Source of the DNA: Ditylenchus dipsaci
Taxonomy: Eukaryota > Nematoda > Chromadorea > Rhabditida > Anguinidae
Direction of reading: 5' to 3'
NCBI GenBank assembly: GCA_004194705.1
Contig: SADC01001318.1
Span: forward strand, 62,001-126,000
Length of the DNA stretch: 64,000 bases
This document shows positions 63,101 to 64,000 of the stretch, one piece after another. The notes beneath the pieces were generated by a model that saw nothing but the letters and a program-made list of their open reading frames with translations, was not told the origin of the DNA and did no database searches. Numbering within the stretch: the first letter of the stretch is position 1; each line of letters starts with the position of its first letter. The translations under genes were made by a program, and so were the position numbers.

Positions 63101-63703
63101 CGAATCCTGTTCGAGGTTGGTTTTGTTTGCTGTACTGCAAGCTCGATCCTCTTCCAATGACGCTCTACAAAAGATCCCGACTTCTTTTAATTTTCGACAA
63201 GCTTTCTGAATTTTTTTCTTCTCTCATTCTTTTGCGTGACTCTTTTCATAATCTTTTGAGTCTGTCTAAAAAAGTAGATTTTGGCTAAGGTAATTAATTG
63301 CAATCAGACTTTTTTTATTTTTGTTGAGAAAAACCAACAATCGCGCGGCTTCCTTTTTATGCCAAGCTACAACTTATAAAAAATAAAATGTATGGTTTCC
63401 GAATTAATAAAAATGAGGCGGCAAGCCTTTATTTAAAAAAAAATGGTAAATCATTTGAATAACTGCAGTCATTGGCAAAACCTAGAAAAATAGAGTTACC
63501 AAAAAGGATCATCAAAAAAACTGTTCAGCACAATTCAATTGAATCACCAAATATTAGTGAAAAAAATTAAAATTTAGGAGCTAGTGCAGGAAAGCATGCA
63601 AAGGAAACTTGAAACAGCTCAGTCTTCCAAAAAATTTGTGGATATTCATCCTGCCGAGAAATATGTGGATGAAAATATAACTCATTTGGCACAAGAATTC
63701 ACT
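45113..63703 (+). CDS. anc-1: nesprin/ANC-1-like giant spectrin-repeat protein, 5' part
   Basis: Actin-binding outer-nuclear-membrane linker of the LINC complex, inferred from domains. Exons: 45113-45358, 45520-45696, 46884-47748, 48306-48501, 48549-48848, 49062-49451, 49563-49781, 49832-50065, 50564-50707, 51281-51421, 53979-54102, 54158-54325, 55176-55549, 57950-58141, 58203-58345, 58415-58583, 58962-59117, 59438-59557, 59611-60389, 60710-60901, 60957-61091, 61141-61272, 61586-62280 and 63578-63703. Phases agree through all 24 once six single bases are restored, giving about 2,140 codons, and the gene runs off the window. CH1: KKTFTKWINFHLDQ, VVDLYEDLKDGVLLCHLVEV, ADIADGNPRIILGLIWQIIL. A Ser/Thr/Pro linker follows, then CH2: LLLKWLQEE, DFERSWRDGKAFCALVHRFW, VEKPDKRSIITYISQFL. 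CH pairs with a long linker and CH1 ending LGLIW.IILHFQ favour nesprin over dystrophin or plectin. Afterwards come long amphipathic helices with Trp positions, diverged spectrin repeats. No KASH end is in view. The last donor (62280) is weak. Confidence 0.85.
47973..48180. repeat. hAT-type MITE fragment
   Basis: GCAGTGGCGTACGCAGGAAT followed by TTCTGACGGGGG resembles the widespread hAT terminus CAGTGGCGTA..CAGG. GGCCATTTTACCTACACCGT is tandemly repeated. The right end is not clear. Lies in intron 3 of the nesprin-like gene. Confidence 0.5.
52040..52282. mobile_element. ACCGTATT-family MITE
   Basis: ACCGTATTTACTCTAATAGT and ACTATTAGAGTAAATACGGT, followed inward by AGCCCCCCC and GGGGGGGGG. The shared deviation TTTACTC (instead of TTTTCTC) occurs at both ends. 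The interior differs from other members (ATCGTGTTTTTGGCGTTGTG, mirrored). In nesprin intron 10. Confidence 0.82.
52406..52998. mobile_element. inverted TTCACCGTCACTATT tandem element
   Basis: Ends GGTGCACTACGTTTCACCGT and ACGGTGAAACGTAGTGCACC are exact mirrors. Each arm is a tandem array: TTTTCACCGTCACTA units on the left (about seven) and the inverse GGTGAAAATAGTGAC on the right (about nine). The centre holds TTGTAGCCCTGAATGTCAGC and its mirror TGACATTCAGGGCTACAA. Non-coding, in nesprin intron 10. Confidence 0.82.
53013..53665. mobile_element. TTCATCAACAC inverted element carrying an ORF
   Basis: Left arm: AATTCATCAACACTAATTCA, TCAACACACGAGTTCATCAAC. Right arm: GTTGATGAATTCATGTGTTG, ATGAATTAGTGTTGATGAATT. 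The pair starts 15 bp after the previous element. The interior carries a minus-strand ORF (53400-53065). Confidence 0.65.
53065..53400 (-). CDS. basic ORF inside the TTCATCAACAC element
   Basis: An open frame of up to 111 codons whose C-terminal two thirds look protein-like: HQDDQVGLVNAQVTVRQNTA, SQFVPSPLVKKRQSSLSTPS, then SRKKKKLNMFNFVMAKVFYN. The Lys/Arg clusters could be nuclear-localisation signals. A CTTTTAG acceptor at about 53340 suggests the true exon begins there. No domain is recognised. It may be a captured host exon or an element-encoded DNA-binding protein. Confidence 0.35.
   Translation of the reverse strand: MKKSHLAPTWYVNMYKPLLSFRASSVAEHQDDQVGLVNAQVTVRQNTAKKSASQFVPSPLVKKRQSSLSTPSKSRKKKKLNMFNFVMAKVFYNFRTKNFSGTFGALKEEIK
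56045..56101 (+). CDS. candidate alternative exon of the nesprin-like gene
   Basis: After the acceptor CCAACTAACCAG this reads in phase with exon 13 (…GLDIVK): AIGKGEKINQLFLDGNRK, then TAG. It would give a short isoform, with AATAAA about 120 bp downstream. If one A is missing from the A4 run just before the stop, the frame continues as IARQQDLLPN to a weak donor at about 56129, making it an ordinary internal exon that joins exon 14 in phase. The second reading fits the frame-break pattern of this window. Confidence 0.5.
   Translation, partial: AIGKGEKINQLFLDGNRK
62640..62891. mobile_element. ACCGTATT-family MITE
   Basis: ACCGTATTTTCTCTAATAGC and GCTATTAGAGAAAATATGGT, with the cassette GCTCACCCG / GGGTGAGC. 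Core: GAGGTCGATCTTGAGATTTC, GGAATCGATAGAGCTCGTGG and GAGTTAAGAAAATGCAATAA. In the last intron seen of the nesprin-like gene. Confidence 0.88.
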
Positions 63704-63806
63704 GTAAGCTTTTTTGTTGGCAAATTTTGTCACTAGTATCATACACCTCCCCTTAAACCGCTTTTGTCAAAAAACAACAACCATCTCTTCCTTATAATAT
63801 TTACTT

Positions 63807-63852
63807 AGGCCCGTCGGCTTAGGCTTAGGCTTGGGTTTAGGCTCAGGGCTTG
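63807..63852 (+). repeat. degenerate interstitial TTAGGC patch
   Basis: TTAGGC, CTTAGGCTTAGGCTTGGG, TTTAGGCTCAGGGCTTGG: at least four TTAGGC units with variants. TTAGGC is the nematode telomere unit, so this may be an interstitial telomeric relic. It is short and could be chance repeat growth. Confidence 0.55.
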
Positions 63853-64000
63853 GTCATTAATAACAAGGGTTTTTGCATATTTTTTTTAATGGTGGTTTAG
63901 GTACCCCTTAAGAATGTCGGGGAATAAGAATATACGAAAACCTAGCGTACAAATTTCGATGACTGTTTGATAAGTTAGACAAAACCAATAATTTAAAGGG

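Noticed and set aside
45113..63703. Dystrophin, plectin/VAB-10 or beta-spectrin identity
   Set aside because: The long Ser/Thr/Pro linker between the two CH domains and the CH1 end sequence favour nesprin/ANC-1. A KASH domain or plakin/WW domain outside the window would settle it.

Overview
This is a eukaryotic, AT-rich, intron-rich window that reads as a nematode genome. The evidence is a 7TM chemoreceptor gene with the hallmarks of the nematode srt family, a second nematode-type 7TM receptor, a nematode-style small phospholipase A2-like gene, very short introns (about 45-50 bp) with TTTTCAG/TTTTAG acceptors, acceptor-like sites directly in front of start codons (possible spliced-leader sites), and a degenerate TTAGGC patch, the nematode telomere unit, near the right end. 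I cannot name the species. All exon models were made by eye from reading frames and GT/AG sites.

Layout. 0-4.7 kb: nested non-autonomous DNA transposons and weak coding remnants. 4.7-12.7 kb (+): a six-exon 7TM receptor whose second intron holds a 4.4 kb unclassified element (5704-10151) with long direct repeats at its ends, a coiled-coil ORF, and an extraordinary strand-biased density of the pentamer TCCAG. 14.0-16.4 kb (-): a five-exon srt-type chemoreceptor. 16.74-19.36 kb: an hAT transposon with an exact 8-bp target duplication and a decayed BED-finger transposase. 19.7-24.2 kb: stacked palindromic elements. 24.9-29.3 kb (-): phosphoglycerate kinase in nine exons, with two TTAA-flanked palindromes inside its introns. 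30.9-33.7 kb (-): a small secreted PLA2-like protein. 34-42 kb: gene-poor, rich in poly-G-bearing repeats. 42.6-43.3 kb (-): a small membrane protein model. 45.1 kb to the right edge (+): the 5' part of a giant nesprin/ANC-1-type gene, 24 main exons in the window (about 2,140 codons), starting with two calponin-homology domains followed by spectrin-like helical repeats and running off the window.

Two patterns cut across the window. First, nearly every gene carries small frame breaks that are all repaired by adding one base, mostly inside or next to a short homopolymer. This looks like uncorrected long-read deletions rather than independent gene death. Second, two MITE families show a cassette just inside the terminal inverted repeats that differs between copies but is the same at both ends of each copy.

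The genes do not form one pathway: two are chemosensory receptors, one glycolytic, one secreted lipid-related, and one a nuclear-envelope/cytoskeleton linker. There is no sign of operon organisation.
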